64,000 nucleotides of DNA. Source: Treponema sp. GTDB taxonomy: Bacteria > Spirochaetota > Spirochaetia > Treponematales > Treponemataceae. Below, piece by piece: positions 37,409 to 47,000 of this stretch. A program made the translations under genes and the position numbers. Each line of letters starts with the position of its first letter. Position 1 is the stretch's first letter. The stretch is taken from positions 17,957 through 81,956 of the forward strand of contig JAEEIU010000055.1 of assembly GCA_016281495.1 (NCBI GenBank), given 5' to 3'. Under the pieces are notes generated by a model. It saw only the letters and a list, made by a program, of their open reading frames with translations, was not told the origin of the DNA and made no database searches.

Positions 37409-39469
37409 TTACTGTATTTCTGCAACAAGCTGACCGTTTGTAAGCTGGCTTCCAACTGCGGCAACAAAGTGAACTTTACCGGCGGCACCGGCCTTGATTT
37501 CAAGTTCCATCTTCATTGATTCAATTACAATAACAGTGTCATTTGCACCTACAGTCGCACCTTCAGATACTGCAGTACGGAGGAACACACCGGCAACTGG
37601 AGCCTTTACGGGTTTTCCACCGGCAGGAGCGGCTGCTGGGGCTGGTGCAGGAGCGGCTGGAGATGGAGCAACGGCAGCAGGGGCAACCACTACTCCACCG
37701 ATTGTAGCAAGAACCTGACCGTTTGTAATCTGTGTTCCTGTTGGAACTGAATATGTGATTGTACCTGCTTCTGGAGACTTTACTTCAAGCTCCATCTTCA
37801 TGGATTCAATGATGATTACTGTCTGTCCCTTTTCAACTTTTGTTCCGTTTGAGAAGCACTGCTTGAGGAGGGTACCGGCAACTGGAGCCTTAACCTCTGC
37901 ACCACCGGTTGCAACAGGAGCAGCGGCGGCAACTGGGGCGGCACCTGCAGGACCAAATGAAACATTGTATGCGGTACCATTTACGTTTACGCTCATTGTG
38001 TCACCGGCAGGTCCTGTAGTTACGTTGTATGCGCTTCCGTTTACTGTAACTGTATAGCTTCCGCCATTTCCTGACTTTGCGGCAGGAGCTGGTTTTGCGG
38101 CGAATGTAGCCTTTGCATCAACCGGTCCTTTTGCCCTTTCCTTAAAGAACTTTGGAGCAACATTCGGGAACATTGCATATGTAAGTACGTCTTCGTCAGT
38201 TCCGTCACCACCGGCAGCCTTTGCCTCCTGAACCATCTTGTCCCATTCATAGGGAATCTCATCGGCAGGGCGGCAGGTCATAACCTTTTCCATGCCATTC
38301 TGTTCAAGAGCCTTCTTTACGAGATCCGGATTTGCATCTGCAGGAAGCTTTCCGAATTTACCTGTAATGAGGTTGCGGAAATCCTGTGTCATGTTCTTGT
38401 AAGGCCCCATAAGGACGTTCATTACAGCCTGGGTTCCAACAATCTGAGATGTCGGTGTTACAAGTGGAACATATCCTGCATCCTTGTGAACCTTTGGAAG
38501 CTCAGCAAGAACTGCATCCATCTTGTCTCCTGCACCCTGTTCCTTAAGCTGTGACTCAAGGTTAGAAAGCATTCCACCAGGGACCTGGCTCAAAAGAATG
38601 CGTGTATCTGCTCCAAGGAATTTTGATTCAAGCGAAGAATAGTGTGAGCGTACCTCACGGAAATATGCGGCGATCTCAAGAAGTGCCTTGGTGTCAAGAC
38701 CTGTATCCAGAGGAGAACCCTTGAGCATCTCTACGATTGTTTCTGTAGGAGAATGGCTTGTTCCCATTGACATTGAGGAGATTGCCGTATCAAGAACATC
38801 TGCACCGGCTTCTGCGGCCTTGAGTTCTGTTGCAACGGAAAGACCTGTTGTTGAGTGGGTATGAACTTCAACCGGAAGATCACACGCGGTCTTGATTGCC
38901 TTTACAAGCTCGTAAGCGTCATAAGGCTTTAGGAGTCCTGACATGTCCTTGATACAGATTGAGTCAGCACCGAATTCTGCGTATGTTTTTGCAAGTTCTG
39001 CATATTTCTCGATTGTGTGGAAAGGTGTTACGGCATAGGAAATTGCCATCTGAACATGCTTTCCTGTCGTTTTGGCGGCTTTTGTCGCACGCTCCATATT
39101 GCGGGGGTCATTGCATGCGTCAAAAATGCGGAATACATCGATACCGTTCTTTGCGGCGGCCTCTACGAATTTATCTACAACATCGTCTGCGTAATGGCGG
39201 TACCCCAAAAGGTTCTGGGCACGCAAAAGCATCATGATCTTGTTGTTGGGAAGTGCGGCATGAAGCTTGCGGAGCCTTTCCCAAGGATCTTCGTTCAAAA
39301 AGCGGATGCAGGAGTCGAATGTAGCTCCACCCCATCCTTCCACGGCCCAATAGCCGATTTTGTCAATCATACCACAAGCAGGAAGCATGTCTGCTGTAGT
39401 CATACGAGTTGCATGAAGTGACTGATGTGCGTCACGTAAAACCAGTTCGGTAATTCCAACCTTAGCCAT
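37409..39469 (-). CDS. oadA: Oxaloacetate decarboxylase alpha subunit with two biotinyl domains
   Basis: [26 protein letters not shown]; two ESMKMELE biotinylation motifs. Confidence 0.95.
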   Translation of the reverse strand: MAKVGITELVLRDAHQSLHATRMTTADMLPACGMIDKIGYWAVEGWGGATFDSCIRFLNEDPWERLRKLHAALPNNKIMMLLRAQNLLGYRHYADDVVDKFVEAAAKNGIDVFRIFDACNDPRNMERATKAAKTTGKHVQMAISYAVTPFHTIEKYAELAKTYAEFGADSICIKDMSGLLKPYDAYELVKAIKTACDLPVEVHTHSTTGLSVATELKAAEAGADVLDTAISSMSMGTSHSPTETIVEMLKGSPLDTGLDTKALLEIAAYFREVRSHYSSLESKFLGADTRILLSQVPGGMLSNLESQLKEQGAGDKMDAVLAELPKVHKDAGYVPLVTPTSQIVGTQAVMNVLMGPYKNMTQDFRNLITGKFGKLPADANPDLVKKALEQNGMEKVMTCRPADEIPYEWDKMVQEAKAAGGDGTDEDVLTYAMFPNVAPKFFKERAKGPVDAKATFAAKPAPAAKSGNGGSYTVTVNGSAYNVTTGPAGDTMSVNVNGTAYNVSFGPAGAAPVAAAAPVATGGAEVKAPVAGTLLKQCFSNGTKVEKGQTVIIIESMKMELEVKSPEAGTITYSVPTGTQITNGQVLATIGGVVVAPAAVAPSPAAPAPAPAAAPAGGKPVKAPVAGVFLRTAVSEGATVGANDTVIVIESMKMELEIKAGAAGKVHFVAAVGSQLTNGQLVAEIQ

Positions 39470-39501
39470 AATTTATAACCTCAATTTCTTTTAATACAGA
39501 T

Positions 39502-39750
39502 TTACAAAGATTCTTTTTCATGAATTGCAGCGGCAATTGCGGCAACAACCGCACCATTGTCTGCACTGGATGCCTGGACGGGAGCGGCAGAAGCAGCTTT
39601 TTCCTCATCTTTCTTGTCCCATTTAAAGGCATGAACGACGGCATGAAGCAGTCCCATAAAACATATCATTATTATTATAAAGGTGAACACTACACCCATT
39701 CCAAGCAGAGTCAGTATTCCACTTTGACTCAGCATATCAGAAACAGTCAT
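39502..39750 (-). CDS. oadG: Oxaloacetate decarboxylase gamma subunit
   Basis: Small single-TM protein ILTLLGMGVVFTFIIIMICFMGLLH directly upstream of oadA. Confidence 0.85.
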   Translation of the reverse strand: MTVSDMLSQSGILTLLGMGVVFTFIIIMICFMGLLHAVVHAFKWDKKDEEKAASAAPVQASSADNGAVVAAIAAAIHEKESL

Positions 39751-39882
39751 GATTTTCCTCCACAGAAAAACTTTTTTTCCTGCTAGATTATAAAGAAATT
39801 CAGCCTTTTGTACAAGCGAGTTTACAGAAATATTTTATAAGATTGTGTTTCAAAAACGGTTAAATTGACTGGTCAAAATGAC

Positions 39883-41130
39883 TTAAAAATTCAACAGGCG
39901 CTGCCCCGTTTTATCGGAATTGAATGCGTCAAAGAGCATGAATGCGTCCATTCCGTTTATCTTCGTGCCAAAGGGATATGCCTTCAGGAGGTTCATGCGG
40001 CCGTCTTCCAGCTGTTTGCTTGTAATTCCATAGCGTATGGATGCATCGGCTTCAAGAAGGGCGGAATAATGGTCTGCAAGGCGTACCAGGGCACCGTCTA
40101 CGGGATTAAACTCATCACTGTTATATTTTTCGTTCAGCTCCTCGAACTTTACGTGAACCGTTTTGTTGTCTTTCCTGATTCTGTTCTGGAATTCGTCGCT
40201 TGTAAAGTACAGGATTTCGTCAAGATAGAAGTCCTCCATAAAGGGAACAAGTTCCTGGGCTACAATCTTGTCCTCGATTTTCTTTACGATGGATGGAAGT
40301 CCGTGGGTTGCCTGCTTTACGGGAGATATGATGTCCCTTGTGACGGCCTCCGGGAGGTCGTGGAACAATGCAGAGAAAAAGTTATTGTACAGGCGCTTTC
40401 CACAAACCTTTGTGCCGCCCTCATGCATGAAAAGAAGCGTCAGTATCGCGGTAAAAAAACAGTGTCCCAGAACCGAAGTCCTTGGAACGCGTGGAGTCTG
40501 GTTCCATCTTGTCTGGAAACGGAGCTGCTCTATCCTCAAAAGGAAATCGTAGGGCTTTTGCTTTGTCATGAGCATCTGGAGCCCCTTTAAGTCCAACAGG
40601 GACTGCAGGTCTGCATTTACTTCCTTCTTGATTTTCTCAAGGCGGGTTTCCTCGTTTACCATGCTTATCATCTCCAGCTCACGCATGGTCGAATATTTGT
40701 GCGCCGCCCTGAACACCCTTGCGGTCTGTTCCTGTCCCTGGGAGAATGGTATGGTACCGGATGTTTTTCCCACATAAAGAGTGAACTTGGAGAAAATGTC
40801 CTGGTCCTGAATCAAGTCACGGTATTGTTCCAGAACCCATTCATTCAGCTTGATGAATTCCTCCGGGTATTCTTCCTTTATGAGGCGCTGAACTGGGCTT
40901 TTTATGTCACATAGGGCAATTTTACGCAGAAGGTCAAAAAGCGAGGCATAGATCATCCATTCCCAATCGATTGGAATTCCCCTGCTTTCCTCGTATTTTC
41001 CGATGATGTATGCCAGAACCATTTTCTCGGCATCCTTGTCCATTTCAACAAGATCAAAGGGACGCACAAGATCATTCCAGCGCTCGATAGAGAATCCTTC
41101 AAATATTTTCAGTGCAAACTGTTTGTTCAT
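39883..41130 (-). CDS. HD-domain hydrolase
   Basis: LGHCFFTAILTLLF...FFSALFHDLPEAVTRDIISPVK. Confidence 0.85.
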   Translation of the reverse strand: MNKQFALKIFEGFSIERWNDLVRPFDLVEMDKDAEKMVLAYIIGKYEESRGIPIDWEWMIYASLFDLLRKIALCDIKSPVQRLIKEEYPEEFIKLNEWVLEQYRDLIQDQDIFSKFTLYVGKTSGTIPFSQGQEQTARVFRAAHKYSTMRELEMISMVNEETRLEKIKKEVNADLQSLLDLKGLQMLMTKQKPYDFLLRIEQLRFQTRWNQTPRVPRTSVLGHCFFTAILTLLFMHEGGTKVCGKRLYNNFFSALFHDLPEAVTRDIISPVKQATHGLPSIVKKIEDKIVAQELVPFMEDFYLDEILYFTSDEFQNRIRKDNKTVHVKFEELNEKYNSDEFNPVDGALVRLADHYSALLEADASIRYGITSKQLEDGRMNLLKAYPFGTKINGMDAFMLFDAFNSDKTGQRLLNF

Positions 41131-41142
41131 GACGCAGGAAAA

Positions 41143-41949
41143 CTAAGACCGCTTCTGTTGCTTTTGGTCAGCCTCCATCTTTGTTTTCCATACAAGGGCT
41201 TTCTTGCGGATTTCCTCTGACTCATCGCTGTCTCCCAGAACCATGGCAACACGTCGGAGTGCAATAAGGAAATTGATTGCTATCTGCATGTCTGCCTCAG
41301 AGCGGGTTGAAAGCTCATATTTGTCACGGTATTCCATTGAGCTCTTGTCCAAAAGCTTCCTGATAAGGCGTACAAAAAGAACTGTCGTATCATAAACCGG
41401 TGAACTTGGCTCAAAATAATCCTTGCATGCCTGCTTCATGTCCACGAAATTCTTTGCGACGGCCGCAAAACGTGCCCTAAGCTCAACAAAGGACCACTTC
41501 CATTTGGAATTGTCACCAAGTGCATTGGCCAAAAGATCAATAAGCAAACCAAGCTTTCTTACCAGATAAAAGCGTTTTTCAATCGGAATGTTGGAAATCT
41601 TTTCCAGACGGGGGGTTATTTCGCTGTACGGACAGTCAACCACGTTGGAGACGACTTCCTCGATATAGATGATTGACTTGTAGATTGTCTTACGTGCCTG
41701 ATCAAGGGCCTCGTTGTTTTTTGTCTCAAGTATCTGAAGTGAATGTGTGTTTATTGAAAGATAGAGTGTTGAGATGTAGATCATCTCCTCTGCAAGCGTA
41801 ATCTTCTTGTATTCGACGCCAGAGTTGTCCTTTCTAATGGCAGCCAGCATGTTCTTTTCTTTTTCCTGGCAGGCATTTATTTCCTTTTTGATAGCCTCTG
41901 CCTTCTTAGCAAAATCCGCGCGGTTTTCCGAAGTTATATTTGCCATCAC
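41143..41949 (-). CDS. Conserved protein of unknown function
   Basis: Long helical ORF overlapping recN stop by 4 bp. Confidence 0.65.
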   Translation of the reverse strand: MMANITSENRADFAKKAEAIKKEINACQEKEKNMLAAIRKDNSGVEYKKITLAEEMIYISTLYLSINTHSLQILETKNNEALDQARKTIYKSIIYIEEVVSNVVDCPYSEITPRLEKISNIPIEKRFYLVRKLGLLIDLLANALGDNSKWKWSFVELRARFAAVAKNFVDMKQACKDYFEPSSPVYDTTVLFVRLIRKLLDKSSMEYRDKYELSTRSEADMQIAINFLIALRRVAMVLGDSDESEEIRKKALVWKTKMEADQKQQKRS

Positions 41950-43646
41950 ATTCCTCCAAATTTCTTGAGCATTGAAGCCGCATGTTCCAGGGATGCCTGA
42001 GAACTAGAGTCACCGGAAAGCATTCTTGCAATCTCCTTTACCCTCTGTTCACCTGCAACCGGGAATACTGTAGTAGAAGTAGAGCTTCCGTCAACACCCT
42101 TTTGAATTTTAATCTGATTATCGGCATAAACTGCGATGCTCGCAAGATGTGTTATACATAAAATCTGTTTTTTTGCGGCAAGAAGCTTCATGTGGTCACC
42201 AAGGGCAACAGCCACTTCTCCGCCAATACCAGTGTCAATTTCGTCAAAGACAAGGGTTCCGGCCAGGTCACCGTTGGAAAGTATTGTTTTTAAGGCAAGC
42301 ATTACACGGCTCAATTCACCTCCAGAGGCTATACGTGCCAGCGGCAGCATTGGAGAACCGGGATTTGAGCTTATAAGGAATTCTATGTCGTCCATGCCAT
42401 AGGGACCGCATTTCTGGGTCATGTCGTTTCCGTCTTTTTCCTGCATGTGAACGCAGAATTTCGTCTCTTTCATGCCCAGTTTTACCAGAACACCCTCTAT
42501 TGCGGCAGACATCTTGTCGGATGCGGCCTTTCTTAAGGCACTAAGCTTTTTTGCAGCCTGATACACAGCCTTTTCTGCCTCTGACACCGCTTTCTGAAGG
42601 GCCTCACGGTCATGTCCCGCACCAGTCAGGCATTCAAGTTCCTGGCTAGCCTTTTCCTGATATTCAAGAAGATCCAAAACTGTTGGATTTGCAGACTGGA
42701 CGTATTTTTTCTTAAGCTTGCCAATCAGCTCAAGACGGTCCTGAACCTGTGACAGCCTCTCCGGATCAAAGACAAGAGACTGCTGGTAGTGCTTGAACTC
42801 CGATGCAATATCCTCTATCTCATAAAAGGACGACTCAAAGCGTGAATCAAGGCTTTCAAGTGTTTTATCCATTGATGAGACGTGCGGAACAAGGCCTTTG
42901 AGTTTCCTCATTACAGAAACAAGACCTGACCCTTCCGAGCCGTCAAAAAGTACGTTTATCTCGTTTACCGTACCATAAAGCTTCTCGTATGAAGACAGGC
43001 GGTTTTCCTCTGCCTCAAGTTCCTCGTCCTCATGGGGCTTAAGCTTTGCCTCGCTGATTTCGTTTATGGCATAGTTGAGCATCTCTATCCTTGATTCCCT
43101 CTGGCTTTCATCCGTGTCCAGTGCGTCAAGAGAGCGTCTTTTCTCCACAAGATCTGAATACAGCGCGGTGAACTCACGTACCTGGGGCACAATGTCCGCG
43201 TACATGTCAAGGTAACGCCTGTGCTCGCTTACTTTCATAAGGGACTGCTGCTCATGCTGTCCATGAATGTCAACTAAAAAAGTGGAAAAAGAAAGAAGGT
43301 CGGCTCTTGTAACGGGAACCCCGCCGATCCATGCGGATGATTTTCCGTTGTCCCTGATAAGGCGGCGCAATAATATGCGTGAATCCTCTGCCTCTATTCC
43401 GTGCTCAGAAAGCCATTCAAGTGAATCCTGTGATTCAAGAAGGAACGAACCGGACACCTGCGCCTCGTGAGTTCCTGTCCTTATCTGCTCCACCCCGGCC
43501 TTTCCGCCAAGAAGAAAAGCAAGGCTTCCTATGAGGATGGACTTACCGGCTCCAGTTTCACCGCTCAAAACGGTAAAGCCCCTGCCGAATTCAACATGGG
43601 CACTGTCGATGAGTGCAAAATTCTTTATGTCAAGTTCCTCAAGCAC
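41946..43646 (-). CDS. recN: DNA repair protein RecN
   Basis: FTVLSGETGAGKSILIGSLAFLLGGKA, DIHGQHEQQSLM, LVFDEIDTGIGGEVAVALG. Confidence 0.97.
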   Translation of the reverse strand: MLEELDIKNFALIDSAHVEFGRGFTVLSGETGAGKSILIGSLAFLLGGKAGVEQIRTGTHEAQVSGSFLLESQDSLEWLSEHGIEAEDSRILLRRLIRDNGKSSAWIGGVPVTRADLLSFSTFLVDIHGQHEQQSLMKVSEHRRYLDMYADIVPQVREFTALYSDLVEKRRSLDALDTDESQRESRIEMLNYAINEISEAKLKPHEDEELEAEENRLSSYEKLYGTVNEINVLFDGSEGSGLVSVMRKLKGLVPHVSSMDKTLESLDSRFESSFYEIEDIASEFKHYQQSLVFDPERLSQVQDRLELIGKLKKKYVQSANPTVLDLLEYQEKASQELECLTGAGHDREALQKAVSEAEKAVYQAAKKLSALRKAASDKMSAAIEGVLVKLGMKETKFCVHMQEKDGNDMTQKCGPYGMDDIEFLISSNPGSPMLPLARIASGGELSRVMLALKTILSNGDLAGTLVFDEIDTGIGGEVAVALGDHMKLLAAKKQILCITHLASIAVYADNQIKIQKGVDGSSTSTTVFPVAGEQRVKEIARMLSGDSSSQASLEHAASMLKKFGGM

Positions 43647-44490
43647 GGGGACCTCCAGACCAGTTTAATTTACTCTGCAAAGCGGCATAGAATGTATTTT
43701 CGGTGGCACCAACAAGACGGGCACAACATTCGGGTATCTCCAGCTCAATTATGTCATCCTGCTCAAGGTCAAAGCCGACCTGACCGTCTATGCTTATGTC
43801 CACAGGGTATCTTTCTGCCATGACCCTTATCTCAAGCATTCCGTCTGCAAACACAATTGGACGTGCAGACAAACTGAAAGAGCTTATTGGAGTCAGCAAA
43901 AGAGCCTTTACCGACGGACACAGGATAGGACCTCCTGCGGCCGCAGAATATGCCGTTGAGCCTGTGGCGGTTGCAACTATGAGTCCGTTAGCCTTGAACG
44001 GCCCCAGGAATGCACCGTCATGATATACATTAAGATTTACAAGCCTTGATGCACCGCTGCTTGCCACCGTAACGTCATTCATGCCCCGTCCCTGAAAAAC
44101 AGTCTTACCGTCACGAATCACACGGCATGACACCATGTACCTTGAGCTAAGCTTTTTGTTTCCCGCAAGAAATTGCTCCAGTTCATGTTGCCATGAATCT
44201 TTGCTGATGCTGGCAAGAAAACCGAATTCACCAAGGTTCACCGCAAAAACAGGTATTCCCAGGGGAGCACAACCTCGTGAAGCAAACAATACGGTTCCGT
44301 CCCCCCCAAGAGTAACCACGAAATCCATTCCCTCAAAGGGCGGTTCTATGTTCTTGTTCTGGGCATGCTTTCCGTCGTAGGTAAAAACCTCCACCTCTAT
44401 TGAACGTGACTCAAGATACGGCTTGATTTTTTGTGCCATCTCCACGGAATCAGCTTTATATGAATTAACCAGCAAAAGACATTTTTTCAT
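43639..44490 (-). CDS. nadK: NAD kinase
   Basis: VVTLGGDGTVLFASR, NLGEFGFLA, TATGSTAYSAAAGGPI. Confidence 0.95.
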   Translation of the reverse strand: MKKCLLLVNSYKADSVEMAQKIKPYLESRSIEVEVFTYDGKHAQNKNIEPPFEGMDFVVTLGGDGTVLFASRGCAPLGIPVFAVNLGEFGFLASISKDSWQHELEQFLAGNKKLSSRYMVSCRVIRDGKTVFQGRGMNDVTVASSGASRLVNLNVYHDGAFLGPFKANGLIVATATGSTAYSAAAGGPILCPSVKALLLTPISSFSLSARPIVFADGMLEIRVMAERYPVDISIDGQVGFDLEQDDIIELEIPECCARLVGATENTFYAALQSKLNWSGGPRA

Positions 44491-44505
44491 AGGGCTTCCG
44501 TTTTA

Positions 44506-45627
44506 TCATGGTAATGACGACAGGACTTTTACGATACGGGCCGCATCCTTTTGTCCAAGCCTGGGATAAAGTGGAAACAGGGCACAGCGCAGCAACAGGG
44601 AATTGGCACAAATGCATTCAGATGCAAGAGTTTCCTGCCTTAACGCGATTATTGAATTCTCGTATGCCTGACGGACCTCTATTCCTTTTTTCTGGGCATA
44701 TGCCTTTACATCCTTGAATCCCGAATTCAGCACAAGCGGGAATGAATATACCGTTGACCCATTTTCAGGGGCACGTATGTATGTCTTATGTCTTCCCGAC
44801 ATAGTTGAGCGTGAATACAAAGCGAAAAGCTCACGGCGGGTATTCTCGTTTCTTGCAAATTCCTTGATTTCAACAAATGCAAGGGCAGCATTCATATCCG
44901 GCATAATGTCTGTTGAAGGAGCCTCATCAGCTATCTTTTTCAGGACAGACCAGTCACGGCGGTTTGCGGCAAAAATCACTGCTCCGCCACCTGCTGTAAT
45001 GACATCACGGTCTTCCATTCCCCAAAGGGCATATGTTCCGTACATACCGGCTCTCTTAGCCTTTATATTGGCATTTTCAGCACTTTGACCTGAGCCTTCA
45101 CCTTCTGAAGCGTTCTGCTCCACCGGTTTCTGTTCCGCGGCCTCCGCTCCTTCCTCGGGATAATATGACAGGGCCGACTGAGAAATGTCCTCAATTATTG
45201 GTATTCCAAGGGCAAGATAATCCTGAATATCCGGAAGTATGCCCATTGACTCTGCAAGAATCAAAAGACGTCCGCCCTTTTTAATTCCCTCCTCAACATA
45301 TTTGACGGGAACCAGGCCGTTTTCTTCCTGAACATCAAGTACAATCGGCTTGTATCCGAGTTTCTCAACTGTCTGAATCTGCCATGCCGGGGCAAGAGCC
45401 GAAAGAAGTATCCCTGAATCCTTTTCCAGGGCAATGGCATTAACGGCATATTCAAGTGCTATGGCCGGACTACGTACTGCAACGGCACCATCACATTTTG
45501 TATATTCCTTTACGGTCTGGATGAGCTTTGCGTTCATCTCTCCTGGGCCGATTTTTTCATCCACCATGCAGGTGAGGACTGCCTCCATCTCTTTTCTTCT
45601 GATGGTGGAACTGTATGTCTGTATCAT
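44506..45627 (-). CDS. DegT/DnrJ-like PLP-transferase homologue, probably catalytically altered
   Basis: IPIIEDISQSALSYYP and GMEDRDVITAGGGAVIF align to DegT motifs. Confidence 0.65.
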   Translation of the reverse strand: MIQTYSSTIRRKEMEAVLTCMVDEKIGPGEMNAKLIQTVKEYTKCDGAVAVRSPAIALEYAVNAIALEKDSGILLSALAPAWQIQTVEKLGYKPIVLDVQEENGLVPVKYVEEGIKKGGRLLILAESMGILPDIQDYLALGIPIIEDISQSALSYYPEEGAEAAEQKPVEQNASEGEGSGQSAENANIKAKRAGMYGTYALWGMEDRDVITAGGGAVIFAANRRDWSVLKKIADEAPSTDIMPDMNAALAFVEIKEFARNENTRRELFALYSRSTMSGRHKTYIRAPENGSTVYSFPLVLNSGFKDVKAYAQKKGIEVRQAYENSIIALRQETLASECICANSLLLRCALFPLYPRLGQKDAARIVKVLSSLP

Positions 45628-45629
45628 CT

Positions 45630-46121
45630 TTATGCGTCCGGTTCCAGAATTTTCTGAAGTTCGTTGGCGCTGAACATCTTGCGTGTGTTAAGGATGATGA
45701 GGTATGAGCTGTCCTGCCTGATTACACCATCGATGTATTCAGTACCGATACCGCTGAGCATCTGTGGCGGAGGCTTGATCTCTCCCTTTTCCACTGAGAC
45801 AACACGGTTGATGCGGTCAATGATGATGCCGATCTTGTTGCCCTCAATATCAAGAATTATGAAACCACCCTCGTCCTCATCGTAGTTTTCATCTGAATTG
45901 TCCACAACCAGCTTCTGCAGATGGAAACGCTTATGCAGGTTGATGATAGGAATGATTTCTCCACGGAGGTTGATGATTCCTTCCACATAGTACGGAGCAT
46001 TTGGTATTGGACGTACGGATTGAACCTTTACAATCTCCTTTACATCCATAATGTCAACACCATAAAGCTCGTCTCCCAACTGGAACGTAACCAGCTGAAA
46101 TGAAGTATTGTCTTCGGCCAT
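45630..46121 (-). CDS. cheW: Chemotaxis coupling protein CheW
   Basis: FQLGDELYGVDIMDVKEIV, YVEGIINLRGEIIPIINLHKRF. Confidence 0.95.
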   Translation of the reverse strand: MAEDNTSFQLVTFQLGDELYGVDIMDVKEIVKVQSVRPIPNAPYYVEGIINLRGEIIPIINLHKRFHLQKLVVDNSDENYDEDEGGFIILDIEGNKIGIIIDRINRVVSVEKGEIKPPPQMLSGIGTEYIDGVIRQDSSYLIILNTRKMFSANELQKILEPDA

Positions 46122-46171
46122 GCCTAACTCCTTTCATACATTGTACATCTATTTTACACCATGAATCAAAT

Positions 46172-46942
46172 CTAGTCCACTATAAAAATTGAAAGAACTT
46201 GAACTTTTCCTATTCCAAGCTCCTTGAGGTGAAGCGCACATTCTTCAACCGTTACCCCCGTGGTTATGACGTCGTCTATCACAACGGCCGTCCTTTCCCC
46301 TGCCCCCGTCTTTTTAACCGTTTCCACGGCATCCTCCGCTGCCTTATAGGAGGTATTGTTGCCTTCCATCCTCTGCCTGCGGTTCTTTTCCTTTTGCTGG
46401 GTTACAGAAAGCCTTTTTAAAAGGGGCATCACAGGATACCCATAATCCTTCCTCAGGAACGACGCAAGCTCCATCATCTGGTCCCAGCCTTCCCTGCGAA
46501 TTTTACCCGGACGTGGTGGAACAGGCACTATAAATGCATTCTCCGGCATAAGGTTCATGCTCTTTAATGCACTTGCGAACAAGGAGGCAAACAATGAGCT
46601 TAAGGCCCTCCTTCCATGAAGCTTCCATTCCGAAAGCAGCTTTTTCCGCCACAGCCTGTATGAATACAGAGGGAAAACATTATCCGGCGTTTTTATTACA
46701 GGCCTTGTCCTGCATACAGTGCAGATTCCGCTTTCCGACAGCAGGACCTTTCCGCAACGGCTGCAACGACAGCTTCCAGGCGGCACATAATTCAGCATGT
46801 GGTCCTTGATGCAGCTTTTGCACAGAGGCATGTCAAACGTTTCTTTCCCACAGCACAGGCATTTTTCCCGTCCAACTGCAAAAGTAAGAGCTATCCGAAA
46901 ACCTTTCCGCAATAATCCCTTTTTCTCCATAATTGACCCCAC
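46172..46942 (-). CDS. ComF-family phosphoribosyltransferase
   Basis: Zinc-ribbon cysteines CLCCGKETFDMPLCKSC...CRCSRCGKVL and PRTase TAVVIDDVITTGVTVEEC. Confidence 0.9.
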   Translation of the reverse strand: MGSIMEKKGLLRKGFRIALTFAVGREKCLCCGKETFDMPLCKSCIKDHMLNYVPPGSCRCSRCGKVLLSESGICTVCRTRPVIKTPDNVFPLYSYRLWRKKLLSEWKLHGRRALSSLFASLFASALKSMNLMPENAFIVPVPPRPGKIRREGWDQMMELASFLRKDYGYPVMPLLKRLSVTQQKEKNRRQRMEGNNTSYKAAEDAVETVKKTGAGERTAVVIDDVITTGVTVEECALHLKELGIGKVQVLSIFIVD

Positions 46943-47000
46943 ACTGTATATATGGCATCAAAACTGTCGTTTTAAACAATTTTTTGAAAAAAAAGTGATA

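Noticed and set aside
39865-40590. + strand ORF of 241 aa
   Set aside because: Antisense to the HD-domain gene, no SD or domain support
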